Source: Allorhodopirellula solitaria (GTDB lineage Bacteria; Planctomycetota; Planctomycetia; Pirellulales; Pirellulaceae). Taken from it: DNA of 64,000 nt. The translations under genes were made by a program, and so were the position numbers. The DNA is taken from NCBI RefSeq assembly GCF_007859855.1, contig NZ_SJPK01000005.1:1-64000 (forward strand), given 5' to 3'. The notes under the pieces were generated by a model, which saw only the letters and a list, made by a program, of their open reading frames with translations, was not told the DNA's origin and searched no databases. Positions 7,515-17,907 of the stretch are shown piece by piece. Positions within the stretch are counted from its first letter, which is position 1. Each line of letters opens with the position of its first letter.

Positions 7515-8477
7515 ATGACATCAGTGATCACAGCCGAGCAATTGACGATGCGTTTTCGCGGATGCGATGCGCTTCGCGGCGTCGATTTTACCATCGAGCC
7601 GGGAAGTGTCTTTGCATTGCTCGGCGAGAACGGTGCTGGAAAAACGACCATGATTCGAATCATGACAGGGTTTCAGAAACCGACGTCGGGTCAATGTACC
7701 GTGTGCGGGCTTGACCCCACGCGTCATCCGCTCGAAGTCCGTCGGCGGGTGGGTTATGTCTCGGACTCCCCGGCGCTCTACGACTGGATGAGCGTGGGTG
7801 AAATTGGATGGTTCACGGCCTCGTTCTTTCCGAAAGGTTTTCTAGAGTATTACCGCGAGTCGATTCGCCGCTATGAGATCCCCGAGGACCGCAAGATCCG
7901 GCATTTGAGCAAAGGGCAGCGAGCAAAAGTGGCACTGTCACTCGCTCTCGCGCACGATCCGGAATTACTGATTCTCGATGAGCCGACCTCGGGGCTCGAC
8001 CCGATGGTCCGGCGAGATTTTCTCGAGAGCATGATCGATCGGGCAGCATCCGGACGTACCGTCTTCCTATCGAGCCACCAGATCAGCGAGGTAGAACGGG
8101 TCGCCGACACGATTGCGATTTTGCATGAGGGCAAGCTTCGTATCGTCGCCCCGCTCAACGAGCTCAAACAGTCCATGACTGAGCTAACCGTCAGCCTCGA
8201 CGATCCGCTCGTCGCGATTCCCACGATCGATACACCGGCTGAGGTGATGTGCGACGAATTACTCGGCCGTCAACGGCGACTGGTGGTGCGCGATTTCACT
8301 CCGGAAATGCACACGAAGTTAGCGTCGGCGACCGGTGTTACCGGCGTCAGCGAGCGGCCCCTGTCGCTCGAAGAAATCTTCATTGCCTGCACCAAGGGGT
8401 CGCTATCGCGTCCAGCGAGTGCACCCGAATCCGCTGATGAAACGCCGCAGGAAACCGCCATGGAGGCCGCATCATGA
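7515..8477 (+). CDS. ABC transporter ATP-binding protein
   Basis: The 320-residue product starts at 7515 (MTSVITAEQLTMRFRG); the frame extends further upstream without protein-like sequence. It has Walker A GENGAGKTT, the signature LSKGQRAKV (K in place of the usual G after LS), Walker B LLILDEPTSGLD and the H-loop FLSSHQ. A C-terminal domain of ~100 residues follows, as in CcmA/YtrB-type exporter ATPases. The stop overlaps the permease start in an ATGA, so the two are translationally coupled. Substrate unknown. Confidence 0.92.
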   Translation: MTSVITAEQLTMRFRGCDALRGVDFTIEPGSVFALLGENGAGKTTMIRIMTGFQKPTSGQCTVCGLDPTRHPLEVRRRVGYVSDSPALYDWMSVGEIGWFTASFFPKGFLEYYRESIRRYEIPEDRKIRHLSKGQRAKVALSLALAHDPELLILDEPTSGLDPMVRRDFLESMIDRAASGRTVFLSSHQISEVERVADTIAILHEGKLRIVAPLNELKQSMTELTVSLDDPLVAIPTIDTPAEVMCDELLGRQRRLVVRDFTPEMHTKLASATGVTGVSERPLSLEEIFIACTKGSLSRPASAPESADETPQETAMEAAS

Positions 8478-10939
8478 ATCCGATGTCATCTTCTCTACGT
8501 GGCTTGGCCTGGAAAGAGACGCGTCAAGTCGTCCCGCTGGTGATCATGTTGCTCGGCGTGGCCGTGTTGCTGTTCGTGCTCTGGTCGACAATGAGCGCGG
8601 CCCAGACCATGGCCAATTTTGGCCACTACATTCCGCTGGTTCTCCCCGCCCTGTTTGCTGCGGGGGTGGGCGCGATTCTCGTCGGTCAAGAGAAAGAGAA
8701 CCGGACGATGGATTGGTGTTCATCGCTCCCGATCTCGCCTTCGCTGATCGTGCTTGTGAAGCTAGCTGTCGCGATAATTGGTTTGCTGGTCATGTGGGTC
8801 TGTTGCGCGCTGATCGGATCGCTGGCAGGAAACAGTCGACTGCCTGGCCATGAAGCGGGCGTCGCCAATTCACTCTATTGGTTCACCCACAGCATCTTCA
8901 TTCTCTGCTGCGGCTTCTACACCGCGTGGCGAATGAAGAACACCTTTGCCAGTTTGATCGTGTTGATCCCATTGGCGGCGTTGCCCTATCTGGCGACGTC
9001 AATTTACTACAGTCTCTTCATGACGGGGCGACACGTTTCGCTCCAGGAATCTGCGTGGCTACTGACGCTGGCATCAGCGATCGGGATCATCGTGATGGCG
9101 TGGATGGGCTACCGAGCGGGAATACGAGATCTCTCGCCCGCTCGACCGGAACTCGAAGCAACCGGCCCTGGTCATTGGTTGGCCGCGTGGCGGCCTGCCC
9201 ATTCGCTCCCGGTGCCTGAAACGCCGTTTCGCTACCCGCTGAGTTCATTGATTTGGCAATCGATTCATCACAACCGCATGACCTTGACGCTTCTGATCCT
9301 GGCGATGCTATCGGGGGCGTTCGCCTTTGGTTACATGGCGGTATCATCGCAGTCGAGCGATGAGTTTGGAATGGTGATGGTCTGCACGTTCGTCGCTGGT
9401 GCGATCGCAACGTCCTGGCTCGGTGTATTCGTATTTCACGGTGACGGTAGCGCCAGCCGCCTGCGGTTTCTAGCCGACCGGGGTGTCTCGCCGACGCGGG
9501 CATGGATCGGCCGTCATTTGATTGGACTGAGTGCGATCGCGGTGGCGATGATCGCGTTCCTGATCTCGTCCTTCCTCACACTGCGAAACCCGGCAGACAA
9601 TCGCGTGGACGTCGTCCCGTCAATGGCGATGGTGGGTGCTGGGTTGTGGGTGATCTATGCGGTCTCACAAGCGACGAGCCAGTGGATCCGCATCCTCGCC
9701 GCCTCTGCCTTCATCGCTCCGATCCTTTCGGGGGTTGCTCTCTATTGGTTGGGTGCGGCCGCGATCAGTTCCAACGCCCCATTTTGGCTACTGGCCGTCT
9801 GTTGTCTGCTGCCGATGCTAGCGACCTGGTTGATGATGCGGCGGTTCATGGACAACTCGGCCAAGTGGCCGATCTGGGCCTGCGGGGTCGTCACGACCGT
9901 GCTATTTCTCGTCCTGCCCATCCTCCCCTTCGCGATCGATGTGGCGTCCTTCCCAGGGATCACACCGAGCGCGCGAGCATCGTTGGCCGCGAACTCCAAA
10001 AAGCTATCCTCGACCGGCAACGCACAACCGATGATGCGAGCCAGCGTGCCGCTGGAATATCTCCAGCAGACGCAGCACAAGACCGACATCAATCTGACGG
10101 AACTCGTGGCATCCCAACGTTTTTTACCGGAGGACTATTTGGAGATCGGAGATATTGCCCCCGACGACACCGGTGTTCTTCGTGCCTCTAATCCCGACAA
10201 CCGTCGGCCGCTTCGCGCCGACCGCTACATCCTGAGTCGGTCGATCGAGTTCGCCAACTACTTCCGATACTTGGTCACTCAGAATCCCGAGGACAGCGAC
10301 GCGGTTGAATCACTGGGGAAATGGATCGACGCCCTGACCGAGATCGCCGTCCGGTTACGTCGAAGCGATCGATGGTACGACCAGCACGCCGCCGACAATG
10401 TCGAGATCTGGTTGACGCAAACGCTATCAAGACAGGACCTCATGGAACTGCGTTCACGCGACTTCTCGCAGCGTGCCATCGCTGTGCTGGCCGATCAAGC
10501 GGGCCGCAGTGCGGCTCGCCGCCGAGCGGTACTGCTGAGTTGGCGGCGGGAAATGGATCCTCCACCGATGGAGCACGATCGCGCCAAAGACTTGGATATG
10601 TTTGGTGGTTTTCGAGAGAACGATTGGTTTCTGTGGTACCCGCAGGAAAAGGTTCATTGGATCCAAGATCGCTTGCTCGACCGGCTATGCGTGGCCGCTC
10701 TGCAGCTGATCGATGCCGCTGAGAACGGTCAAGACACGCTACCGATGCGGCGTGAGCTGCATGAGCTGATGGATGATCCATCCATTCCGTTCGCCAATAG
10801 TTGGTATGGCGAGCGACTCCAACCACGAGGCGTTTCCTATGGCAATCAATTTTGGAACAGTCCCGCCGTTAGGTGGTATCGAGACTGGGAGAACCAGGCC
10901 AAGGAATTGGCGAGTTCGAGCGAGAGTGAAGAACCATGA
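8474..10939 (+). CDS. ABC transporter permease with large C-terminal soluble domain
   Basis: This 821-residue protein is the membrane partner of the preceding ATPase. About 13 hydrophobic segments can be counted in the first ~500 residues, beginning VVPLVIMLLGVAVLLFVLW and ending with VLFLVLPILPFAIDV, in two groups of roughly six. Residues ~500-821 are soluble, rich in Arg, Trp and acidic residues, with no recognised domain. The N-terminal half resembles ABC-2 type permeases (KETRQ near the start, GQEKENRTMDWCSSLPISP loop). The coupled C-terminal domain is unusual for the family and may be periplasmic or sense cargo. Confidence 0.85.
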   Translation: MNPMSSSLRGLAWKETRQVVPLVIMLLGVAVLLFVLWSTMSAAQTMANFGHYIPLVLPALFAAGVGAILVGQEKENRTMDWCSSLPISPSLIVLVKLAVAIIGLLVMWVCCALIGSLAGNSRLPGHEAGVANSLYWFTHSIFILCCGFYTAWRMKNTFASLIVLIPLAALPYLATSIYYSLFMTGRHVSLQESAWLLTLASAIGIIVMAWMGYRAGIRDLSPARPELEATGPGHWLAAWRPAHSLPVPETPFRYPLSSLIWQSIHHNRMTLTLLILAMLSGAFAFGYMAVSSQSSDEFGMVMVCTFVAGAIATSWLGVFVFHGDGSASRLRFLADRGVSPTRAWIGRHLIGLSAIAVAMIAFLISSFLTLRNPADNRVDVVPSMAMVGAGLWVIYAVSQATSQWIRILAASAFIAPILSGVALYWLGAAAISSNAPFWLLAVCCLLPMLATWLMMRRFMDNSAKWPIWACGVVTTVLFLVLPILPFAIDVASFPGITPSARASLAANSKKLSSTGNAQPMMRASVPLEYLQQTQHKTDINLTELVASQRFLPEDYLEIGDIAPDDTGVLRASNPDNRRPLRADRYILSRSIEFANYFRYLVTQNPEDSDAVESLGKWIDALTEIAVRLRRSDRWYDQHAADNVEIWLTQTLSRQDLMELRSRDFSQRAIAVLADQAGRSAARRRAVLLSWRREMDPPPMEHDRAKDLDMFGGFRENDWFLWYPQEKVHWIQDRLLDRLCVAALQLIDAAENGQDTLPMRRELHELMDDPSIPFANSWYGERLQPRGVSYGNQFWNSPAVRWYRDWENQAKELASSSESEEP

Positions 10940-11170
10940 TCACGGACGCCATCCAGTCAACTTTGAGAGGTTCGGCCTGCTGTGGGCCGGAGAGGACAGG
11001 CAATGAATTTCAGCGTAGCCCTCCCGTCGCTTCGCTCGCCCCTCCCAGCGGGAAGGCAAATCGATATGTGTCATGGATTGCTCCCGCACTGGTGAGCGTG
11101 GATAAGTTTGATGTGACCGAACGACCGTCTGGCGACGGTAGCTACTTTTTGAAACCCAAGAGCAATTAAA
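10940..11170. other. Short gap within the exporter operon, holding repeat-like sequence
   Basis: About 230 bases. A 77-codon frame (10936-11169) overlaps the permease stop as ATGA, but its product has no domain, and the DNA is built of short repeat-like motifs (CGTCTGGCGACGGTAGCTAC near 11126). I treat it as non-coding repeat sequence. Confidence 0.5.
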
Positions 11171-12553
11171 ATGGCTGATGCACCTATCTCGCCGTCACGA
11201 CGTAGCGAAACGAGCTACCTGGCCCTCGCTCTCTTACCACTGCTGATCGTTGGCGGTTTGCTGCTTTACGGATTCTCTCAGCAATGGTTTGCACGCCATA
11301 CCGTCGAGGCGGAACTGGCAAACCTGCATGCCGATGGGAAACCCATGAATGTGGCGACACAGCTCGCCGAGCGTGTGCATGATTCCTCGCTCAACAAAGA
11401 TACGCAATGGAAAGATCTGGACGCTGCGGTCTCGTTCATGCAGTACAAGTACGACGAAGCCTTTCGATTGCTCGAGGAAACAGACGGTTTGGTTCCCGCC
11501 TCTGAGCCCTGGCCGGCTGCCCAGCTCGCCAAGGATTATCACGAGGAGGCTGTTCCACTGATCGATCGAATGCGAGAGTTACTCGCAGAGACGCACGCGG
11601 AGCAAGGTAGTTCACCGACTTGGCTGACAGTGCCGGTCTACGGCAATGGGAACTGGAGTGGAGACAATCTTCTCGAGCAAGAGTTCCGATATGCCTACCA
11701 CGAGGGAGACAGTGCCTACGCGGCTGAATTGTTGGAACTGTCCGTCGCGGCAGGAAAAGCCGCCATGGGCATCGAAAACGTCGCCCCTCCGTACGAATTG
11801 ATCCATCGCTCGCTCGAGCACGACTTCTGGCAGGCGGATGACTTGCGCCGTCTCCGAAGGTTACTCAGTGGTCACGTAGACCGCGAGGTTCTCTGGCGCC
11901 AGTATCTCGACAACAAGCTGGCCTTGTTCTTGGACAAGATTGAGACACTCAATGAGAGCGACCACTATGACCGCCGCAACAGCCCCAATATCCTGCCCTT
12001 CGGAATTGCTTCCACGGAAATTGCCCGGAATCTCCGCATGTACTCCGCCTACGATCGGCTCCAAGGGGCTGGGACTCGCCAGCACGTGATGGCCGCCCGC
12101 GCGGTGTCCGATCGTCAGGAGAAGGACCTTGCCCGGGCCGCCGTCGCGGGTCTCTCATCGATTCCGTTGGCGACGAGTAGTGCGATCACGGACTTTTATT
12201 TCATGGACAACCGTGCGGAGCACTTGGCTCGGGATGAAATGGAGCAACGCCGGACAGTGACGGCGGTGGCCATCAAGCAGTTCCAATTGCAGGAAGGCCG
12301 CTGGCCTCGATCGCTCGCGGAACTAACCCAGGTTGGCTTGGCGAGCTCGGACTGGAAAATGGTCGACGGATTCGACTTCGGATACCAGGTCGACCCCGGT
12401 GGCCAAATCGCGCGAGTGTGGCGGTTCGAGACGCGCTATGACTACGATGAACCCGACATGTTCTCCGAAAATTTTCACTTTCCCGCACATCCACCAAGTG
12501 AGTTGCATCTCAGTGACCAGGACATCGCGGCGGCAGAAACCGCGATTCGGTAG
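11171..12553 (+). CDS. Membrane-anchored protein of unknown function
   Basis: The 460-residue product has a polar N-terminus, one transmembrane helix at residues ~16-36 (YLALALLPLLIVGGLLLYGF) and a long, mostly helical exterior domain. No enzymatic motif is recognised. A C-terminal segment (AIKQFQLQEGRWPRSLAELT ... DGFDFGYQVDPGG) resembles the 'Y-x-x-x-x-G-x-x-P-x-x-L-xxL' block seen after the helix of pseudopilin-like and other planctomycete proteins. It follows the ABC permease on the same strand and may belong to that unit as an accessory. Confidence 0.75.
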   Translation: MADAPISPSRRSETSYLALALLPLLIVGGLLLYGFSQQWFARHTVEAELANLHADGKPMNVATQLAERVHDSSLNKDTQWKDLDAAVSFMQYKYDEAFRLLEETDGLVPASEPWPAAQLAKDYHEEAVPLIDRMRELLAETHAEQGSSPTWLTVPVYGNGNWSGDNLLEQEFRYAYHEGDSAYAAELLELSVAAGKAAMGIENVAPPYELIHRSLEHDFWQADDLRRLRRLLSGHVDREVLWRQYLDNKLALFLDKIETLNESDHYDRRNSPNILPFGIASTEIARNLRMYSAYDRLQGAGTRQHVMAARAVSDRQEKDLARAAVAGLSSIPLATSSAITDFYFMDNRAEHLARDEMEQRRTVTAVAIKQFQLQEGRWPRSLAELTQVGLASSDWKMVDGFDFGYQVDPGGQIARVWRFETRYDYDEPDMFSENFHFPAHPPSELHLSDQDIAAAETAIR

Positions 12554-12601
12554 ACAGTCGCTCCGACGCAGAACGATGACACTGCTGCGGGGTGCATGAG
12601 G

Positions 12602-14140
12602 CTACACGAGCAGTTCGCGCACGACCCGGGCTTTTTCAACGCCGGTGAGCTTTTGATCGAGTCCCTGGAAAGGGTAGGTGAGTCGTTCGTGGTCGATCCC
12701 CATGCGTTCCAGAATGGTGGCATTGAGGTCGCGAATGTGGACACCATCGCGAACGATGTTGTAGCTGAACTCATCGGTCTCGCCGTGCACCAGCCCACGG
12801 CGTACGCCCGCCCCAGCCATCCATACGGTAAAGCACTTGGGATGATGGTCGCGGCCGTAGTTGGTCTTGGTGAGTTTTCCCTGGCAATAGATGGTCCGCC
12901 CGAACTCTCCGCCCCAAACAACGAGAGTGTCATCGAGCATCCCGCGTTGTTTCAAGTCGGTGAGCAACCCGGCCGAAGGCTGGTCGGTGTCACGGCATTG
13001 ATTGGGGAGGTCCTTGGGAAGGGCGCCATGTTGATCCCAGCCACGATGAAAAATCTGCGTGAATCGGACGCCTCGTTCAGCCAGACGCCGGGACATCAAG
13101 CAACAATTTGCATACGTCCCAGGCTTCAACACATCGGGCCCATAGAGATCGAGGACGTGCTGAGGCTCGTCACTGAGATCGGCCAAATCCGGGACGCTGG
13201 TCTGCATCCGAAACGCCATCTCGTACTGCGCGATGCGAGCATCGGTTTCCGGGTCTCCGATGCGGCGGAGCGTCTCGCCATTGAGTTCGGCAAGCGTGTC
13301 GAGCATGCGGCGGCGGACACGGGAATCAATGCCATCGGGGTTGGACAGGTAGAGGACCGGGTCACCACTGCTGCGGAGGGCCACGCCTTGATAGCGGCTT
13401 GGCAAATAGCCGCTACCCCACAATCGATTGTACAACGCTTGAGCCTGTTTGCGCCCGGTCCACGATGCCGTCATGACGACAAAGGCGGGCAGGTTGGCAT
13501 TCTCTGTCCCCAAACCATAGCTGAGCCAGGATCCCAAGGAGGCTTTGCCGGGTAACTGGTTCCCGGTGCAGATATACGTGATTGCAGGGTCGTGATTGAT
13601 CGCCTCGGTATACATCGATTTGACCAGGGAGATCTCGTCGACTTTGCCTGCCATGTGCGGGATCAGCTCACTCGCCATGGTGCCATTGGCCCCGTGCGGT
13701 GCGAACTGATAGATGCTCGGCGCGATCGGAAAACGCGACTGCCCGCTGGTCATCGTGGTCAGGCGTTGGCCCTGGCGAATCGATTCCGGCAGATCTTTAT
13801 CGAACCAATCTGCCATCGCTGGTTTATGGTCCCACATATCCATTTGGCTGGGGGCGCCCGACATGAACAGATAGATCGCCCGTTTGGCCGCCGGTGGATG
13901 GTGCGGCAGGTTGGGCAGGCCACCGACACGTTTGGAATCGGGCGCAGAACCTGCGTCCAACGATGTCGCCGCAGCTGGCTCGGCTGCCGAGGCTGTCCCC
14001 TCGAGTGACGCCAATGCGGCCATCCCGAGCCCGGCACCGGAGCGGGAGAAGAGCGAGCGGCGGGTGAGTTGCGACAGACGTGTTTGAGCTTCCGACGCAT
14101 TGATCAAATCGGCAGCATGTTGGGCGGATGAGCGACTCAT
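12602..14140 (-). CDS. DUF1501 protein (sulfatase-like fold), Tat-exported
   Basis: The 512-residue product carries a twin-arginine signal: [20 protein letters not shown] with the RR at residues 27-28. The body matches DUF1501, a family very abundant in planctomycetes and related to the alkaline phosphatase/sulfatase fold: [20 protein letters not shown] at the first strand, [24 protein letters not shown], and [10 protein letters not shown] near the C-terminus. Function is unproven for the family. Its start overlaps the stop of the next upstream gene by 4 bases; the two families almost always occur as such a pair, presumably acting together. Confidence 0.92.
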   Translation of the reverse strand: MSRSSAQHAADLINASEAQTRLSQLTRRSLFSRSGAGLGMAALASLEGTASAAEPAAATSLDAGSAPDSKRVGGLPNLPHHPPAAKRAIYLFMSGAPSQMDMWDHKPAMADWFDKDLPESIRQGQRLTTMTSGQSRFPIAPSIYQFAPHGANGTMASELIPHMAGKVDEISLVKSMYTEAINHDPAITYICTGNQLPGKASLGSWLSYGLGTENANLPAFVVMTASWTGRKQAQALYNRLWGSGYLPSRYQGVALRSSGDPVLYLSNPDGIDSRVRRRMLDTLAELNGETLRRIGDPETDARIAQYEMAFRMQTSVPDLADLSDEPQHVLDLYGPDVLKPGTYANCCLMSRRLAERGVRFTQIFHRGWDQHGALPKDLPNQCRDTDQPSAGLLTDLKQRGMLDDTLVVWGGEFGRTIYCQGKLTKTNYGRDHHPKCFTVWMAGAGVRRGLVHGETDEFSYNIVRDGVHIRDLNATILERMGIDHERLTYPFQGLDQKLTGVEKARVVRELLV

Positions 14141-17100
14141 TTGCAGATCACCTCGTCTAGGTTGAGCAGGGTACTGGCGAGAACGGTCCAGGCAGCCAAA
14201 CGTGGATTGGCCGCACCGACCAGCTCGGTCGCCTGATCGGGTTCGCTTTCATAGAGCTGTTTTAAATCTTCCAGCAACCGCGTGAGCGATGCGAGTTCGA
14301 GATCCGTGGGCGAACGCAGCACGACTCGCTCAAAAATCTCTTTCAGGGCGAGTTGCGATTGTTCCGCGTCCGATGCCATCATCTCGCCGGCCAACGCCCG
14401 CGAGGCCTCCATCGTCTGGGGCTCGTTGAGCATCAACAAGGCTTGCAACGGTGTGTTGGTGCGTTCTCGCCGCGCCGTACAGGACTCACGACTCGGGGCG
14501 TCAAACGTGGTCATGACCGCCGGGGCGCTGGTGCGTTTCCAGAACGTGTAGACGCTGCGGCGATAAACCTTGTCACCCTCATCGGCCACGAAGGTCGCGG
14601 TATCGGAGTCGGTGTATCCAACAGCCGCCCATAACCCAACGGGTTGTGGTGGTTTGACACTCGGACCGCCTTGCTGATCGACAAGCAGACCGGAGACCGA
14701 AAGTATCTGATCACGGAGCATTTCGGCATCGAGCCGGAACCGCGGCCCACGGGCGAGCAAGCGGTTGTTCGGATCGATCGCCAGCATCTCCTCGCTGGCT
14801 TTGGCGTCTCGCCGGTACGCGTCCGTCATGACGAGTCGTTTCATCATCGCTTTGACATCCCAGCCGCTTTCGCGAAAGTCAATCGCGAGCATATCGAGCA
14901 GCTCGGGGTGCGAAGGGGGGCTCCCCTGGCTACCGAAATCCTCGCTCGTCTTGACCAACCCGGTACCGAAGAGCTGTTGCCAAAAACGATTGACGGCCAC
15001 GCGGGCGGTTAGGGGGTGTTCGTCCGAGGTCAGCCACTGAGCCAACGCGAGTCGGTCGGGAGCATCGTCGCCAGGCAGAGGTGGCAAGAACGCGGGAACG
15101 CCGCGCGGCACCGCGTCGCCTGGAGCATCGTATTGGCCGCGGAGTAGTACGCGAGCTTCTCGCGGCTCGTCGGTCTCTTTCCAAACCAGGGTCGTTGGCA
15201 CCTCGCTCCGCAAGTCCTTCTGCATCGTCACCAAACCCTGCCGCATATCTTGCAGAGCCAGCCACTGTGGGGAATCACTAAAAACGCGCCGGTAAAAATC
15301 TCGCACCGCGTTGGCACCGGAACCAGCGTCTTCGCTCGAATTCGCATCGGCATTTTCATCGGTTTCGATCGCGAGTGTTTCTCCTTGTGCGATCGCCGCG
15401 AGCGCGTCCTGCAGTTCCTCGGGTAGCTCGATAGCGCGCCGGGCGAACGCCTTGCCCAGACGAGCCTCGGAGTTTTCATAGAGGCTGAAACGCACGTCAC
15501 GAAACATGTGAGCCACATGCTGCGATTGATAATGCAGCTGGATCCGAATTTGGACTGGCTCGGTTGCCGACGAATCCAAGCTCTCCTCGAGTTCGAACCA
15601 TGCTGTCCTCGGCCCTTCGCTTTGGTGCCCTCCCACAGCCCAACCGCGGCTGGCGTCAATCGATCCATCGATGGCTTTGTCGACTGCAAACCCGTCATCA
15701 TCTTGTTGGCGGCTCGCCAAGGCAATATCGATCTCCAACGGCTTCCATTCGGCCTCATCGTTCGGCCGGGCGTGCAGCACAATCTCACTGAGCACGGCGT
15801 TGCCATTGGGCGAGGCACCCACGCGGGTGGAATCGGGGCGGACCAACGCCTCTAACTGCAACATCCGCCACTGCCCCGGTGGAAGTTCGCATTCGATTTC
15901 GATGGTTTCCTTGGCCGCAATCTCTCCATCGACTGAAATGACTTGGCCCTCATCAATCCTCGTGTGAGTCTTGGATTTCGATTGGGCCGATTTCGGCGTG
16001 AGCACGGCAGACTGCGCGTCTGAATCCGCGTGGAGCGCAGTTTGCCAATCCTGCTGGGCCGCATCGACCTCGGGCAAAAGTCCCGCTGCCTGATCGTCGA
16101 TCGCAGCGATCTCCGCGGCGAGTTCATTGAGCCTCGCTTGTTGCGATTCGCTGGCGACTCGGACCACCGGCGGATGATCTTCGGCGTTTCCATCGAGGGC
16201 GCGACCATCGAGCGAATTGAAGAACGCTGACAAGGAAAAGAATTCGCGTTGCGAGATGGGATCAAACTTATGGTCGTGGCAAACCGCGCAGCCGGTCGTC
16301 AAACCTAGAAAAACCGTCCCAAACGCGTCTGTCCGATCGATCACGTTGCGGGCAAAGACCTCGTCATAAATCGACCCGCCCTCGTTCGTGGTAACGTTCA
16401 GCCGATTGAACCCCGACGCGACTTGCTGGTCGAGACTCGCGTCCGGCATGAGATCACCGGCGAGCTGTTCGGAGATGAAAACATCCATCGGCATATTTTC
16501 AGCGAATGCTTCGATCACCCAATCACGGTAGGGCCACATCTCGCGATAATTATCCAAGTGCAATCCGTGGGTATCACCGTAGCGAACGAGATCCAACCAA
16601 TAGCGGGCCATGTGTTCACTGTAGTGCGGTGACGCCAACAGATCGTCCACGAACTTTTCATAGGCAGCCGGGTCGGAATCGTTGACAAATGCCTGCACCT
16701 GAGACCAGGAGGGCGGCAGCCCAGTGAGGTCCAAGGCGACACGGCGGGCGAGGGTGTATGGGTCCGTTGCCGGGCGTGGCGTCAGTGATTTGCCTGCCAA
16801 TGCCGCGTTGACCCATTGATCGATCGGGTCGACGTCATCGGAAGACGCCATCGCAGGTGGCTCGCTACGTTTCGGTGCGATGAATGACCAATGAGCTTGA
16901 AATTCGGCACCCTCGCGAACCCACTCTCGCAGCAGCGACTTGGCTTCCTCGCTGAGGGGTTTGTGGTACGCCGGAGGCGGCATCTGCATGTCGGGGTCCT
17001 CCTCGTCAATTCGTTCGAGCAGGAGACTGGACTGCCAATCCTCCCGATCGATGACCGACAGAGCGCCATCGGCGGTATCCAAACGGACGCCCGATTCCCG

Positions 17101-17271
17101 CTTATTCTCGTCGGGACCATGACAGGCAAAGCAGTGGTCGGAGAGCAGCGGGCGAATGTCACGAGAAAAATCGACACCCTCTCCGGAGTCCGGTTCCGCA
17201 GCGATACCGCTTGCACCGATCAAAAGTGAGAGGACGACGAGCGTCAGAAACCGCGAATCGATCGGCAACAT
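14137..17271 (-). CDS. Planctomycete cytochrome C / DUF1549 / DUF1553 (PSD1) protein
   Basis: Starting at the Met at 17271, which gives a clean signal peptide ([20 protein letters not shown]), the product is 1044 residues. The PSCyt1 domain has heme-binding CFACH at residues 47-51 ([18 protein letters not shown]). DUF1549 (PSCyt2) spans roughly 150-360, with a second [11 protein letters not shown] motif, followed by a beta-rich insertion. The C-terminal third is DUF1553/PSD1 ([40 protein letters not shown]). It is probably an exported, electron-transfer-linked enzyme of polysaccharide metabolism; no substrate can be read. An in-frame ATG at 17331 is an alternative start but spoils the signal peptide. 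Confidence 0.92.
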   Translation of the reverse strand: MLPIDSRFLTLVVLSLLIGASGIAAEPDSGEGVDFSRDIRPLLSDHCFACHGPDENKRESGVRLDTADGALSVIDREDWQSSLLLERIDEEDPDMQMPPPAYHKPLSEEAKSLLREWVREGAEFQAHWSFIAPKRSEPPAMASSDDVDPIDQWVNAALAGKSLTPRPATDPYTLARRVALDLTGLPPSWSQVQAFVNDSDPAAYEKFVDDLLASPHYSEHMARYWLDLVRYGDTHGLHLDNYREMWPYRDWVIEAFAENMPMDVFISEQLAGDLMPDASLDQQVASGFNRLNVTTNEGGSIYDEVFARNVIDRTDAFGTVFLGLTTGCAVCHDHKFDPISQREFFSLSAFFNSLDGRALDGNAEDHPPVVRVASESQQARLNELAAEIAAIDDQAAGLLPEVDAAQQDWQTALHADSDAQSAVLTPKSAQSKSKTHTRIDEGQVISVDGEIAAKETIEIECELPPGQWRMLQLEALVRPDSTRVGASPNGNAVLSEIVLHARPNDEAEWKPLEIDIALASRQQDDDGFAVDKAIDGSIDASRGWAVGGHQSEGPRTAWFELEESLDSSATEPVQIRIQLHYQSQHVAHMFRDVRFSLYENSEARLGKAFARRAIELPEELQDALAAIAQGETLAIETDENADANSSEDAGSGANAVRDFYRRVFSDSPQWLALQDMRQGLVTMQKDLRSEVPTTLVWKETDEPREARVLLRGQYDAPGDAVPRGVPAFLPPLPGDDAPDRLALAQWLTSDEHPLTARVAVNRFWQQLFGTGLVKTSEDFGSQGSPPSHPELLDMLAIDFRESGWDVKAMMKRLVMTDAYRRDAKASEEMLAIDPNNRLLARGPRFRLDAEMLRDQILSVSGLLVDQQGGPSVKPPQPVGLWAAVGYTDSDTATFVADEGDKVYRRSVYTFWKRTSAPAVMTTFDAPSRESCTARRERTNTPLQALLMLNEPQTMEASRALAGEMMASDAEQSQLALKEIFERVVLRSPTDLELASLTRLLEDLKQLYESEPDQATELVGAANPRLAAWTVLASTLLNLDEVICK

Positions 17272-17331
17272 GCGTTGGACTCGGTGGTGGGAAGCGACGG
17301 AGAGGCAGGCGGGCGGGCAAACCGGACCCAA

Positions 17332-17700
17332 GTGCGCTGAGGTGGGATAGTTCCACTATACCCCATATCCGGCTGAATGCCAGATCAAGGCCGTCGCCTC
17401 GGCGTGACCCTCGGAATCGCATCCCCGGCCGGCGACTGGGAAGTCGTGCGGTTTATAAGTGATTGTGACTCAACGAGTTACTTCACCCGCCCGGCGAAGC
17501 TGGGAGGGTCGGTTATCGAGCCTTCAGCGAGATATCCGGGGAGGGCCGACAGCGCAACGGAAAGTCCCAAACCAGCGCAATACTGGGTTATTCAAAATAT
17601 CGTGTTGACTCGATTATTACCTACGCATGTTTTCTTCCGCTCTGTTCATGCCCGGAGCGAGCCCCCTTCCATTAACTACTCCCCCCTCTCCACTGCGCTT
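17332..17700. other. Intergenic region without a credible gene
   Basis: About 370 bases upstream of the PSD1 gene. It includes a segment (CGCCCGGCGAAGCTGGGAGG, near 17490) of the dispersed-repeat type and a TTGACT near 17605 that could be part of a promoter, but no partner -10 is convincing. Confidence 0.45.
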
Positions 17701-17731
17701 CGTGGGGGAGAGGGTGAAGGAAACTCGGCTC

Positions 17732-17853
17732 CCTGTCGGGCGAGCCGACAGGGGAGCAACGGGCAATAGCAACCGCTTTCTAATTTCAAAACGTTGCTTC
17801 CCGTGTGACAAGCACACGGGGGAGCAGGATCCCCGGTCGGCTTGCCCGACCGG
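17732..17853 (-). repeat. Triple-hairpin array, copy A
   Basis: Three perfect hairpins of identical geometry, each with an 8-bp stem and 5-nt loop, lie in a row: 17732-17752 (CCTGTCGG), 17800-17820 (CCCGTGTG) and 17833-17853 (CCGGTCGG). They sit just downstream of the dockerin-tail fragment on its strand and recur at 32673-32794. They could act in 3' end formation or mRNA stabilisation, or be a mobile repeat. Confidence 0.75.
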
Positions 17854-17907
17854 AATCCATGTTTTGCGATTCGACAAATGGCTCCCTCAACACGCTCCCA
17901 GGCGGGC

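Noticed and set aside
10936-11169. 77-codon frame overlapping the ABC permease stop
   Set aside because: It overlaps as ATGA, which is attractive, but the sequence is repeat-like and the product has no recognisable features.
12596-13555. A 319-codon + strand open frame
   Set aside because: It lies wholly antisense to the DUF1501 gene, which has a Tat signal and family motifs.
17732-17853. Reading the triple hairpins as a CRISPR array
   Set aside because: The three hairpins have different sequences, unequal spacing and no identical direct repeats; no cas gene is in the window.
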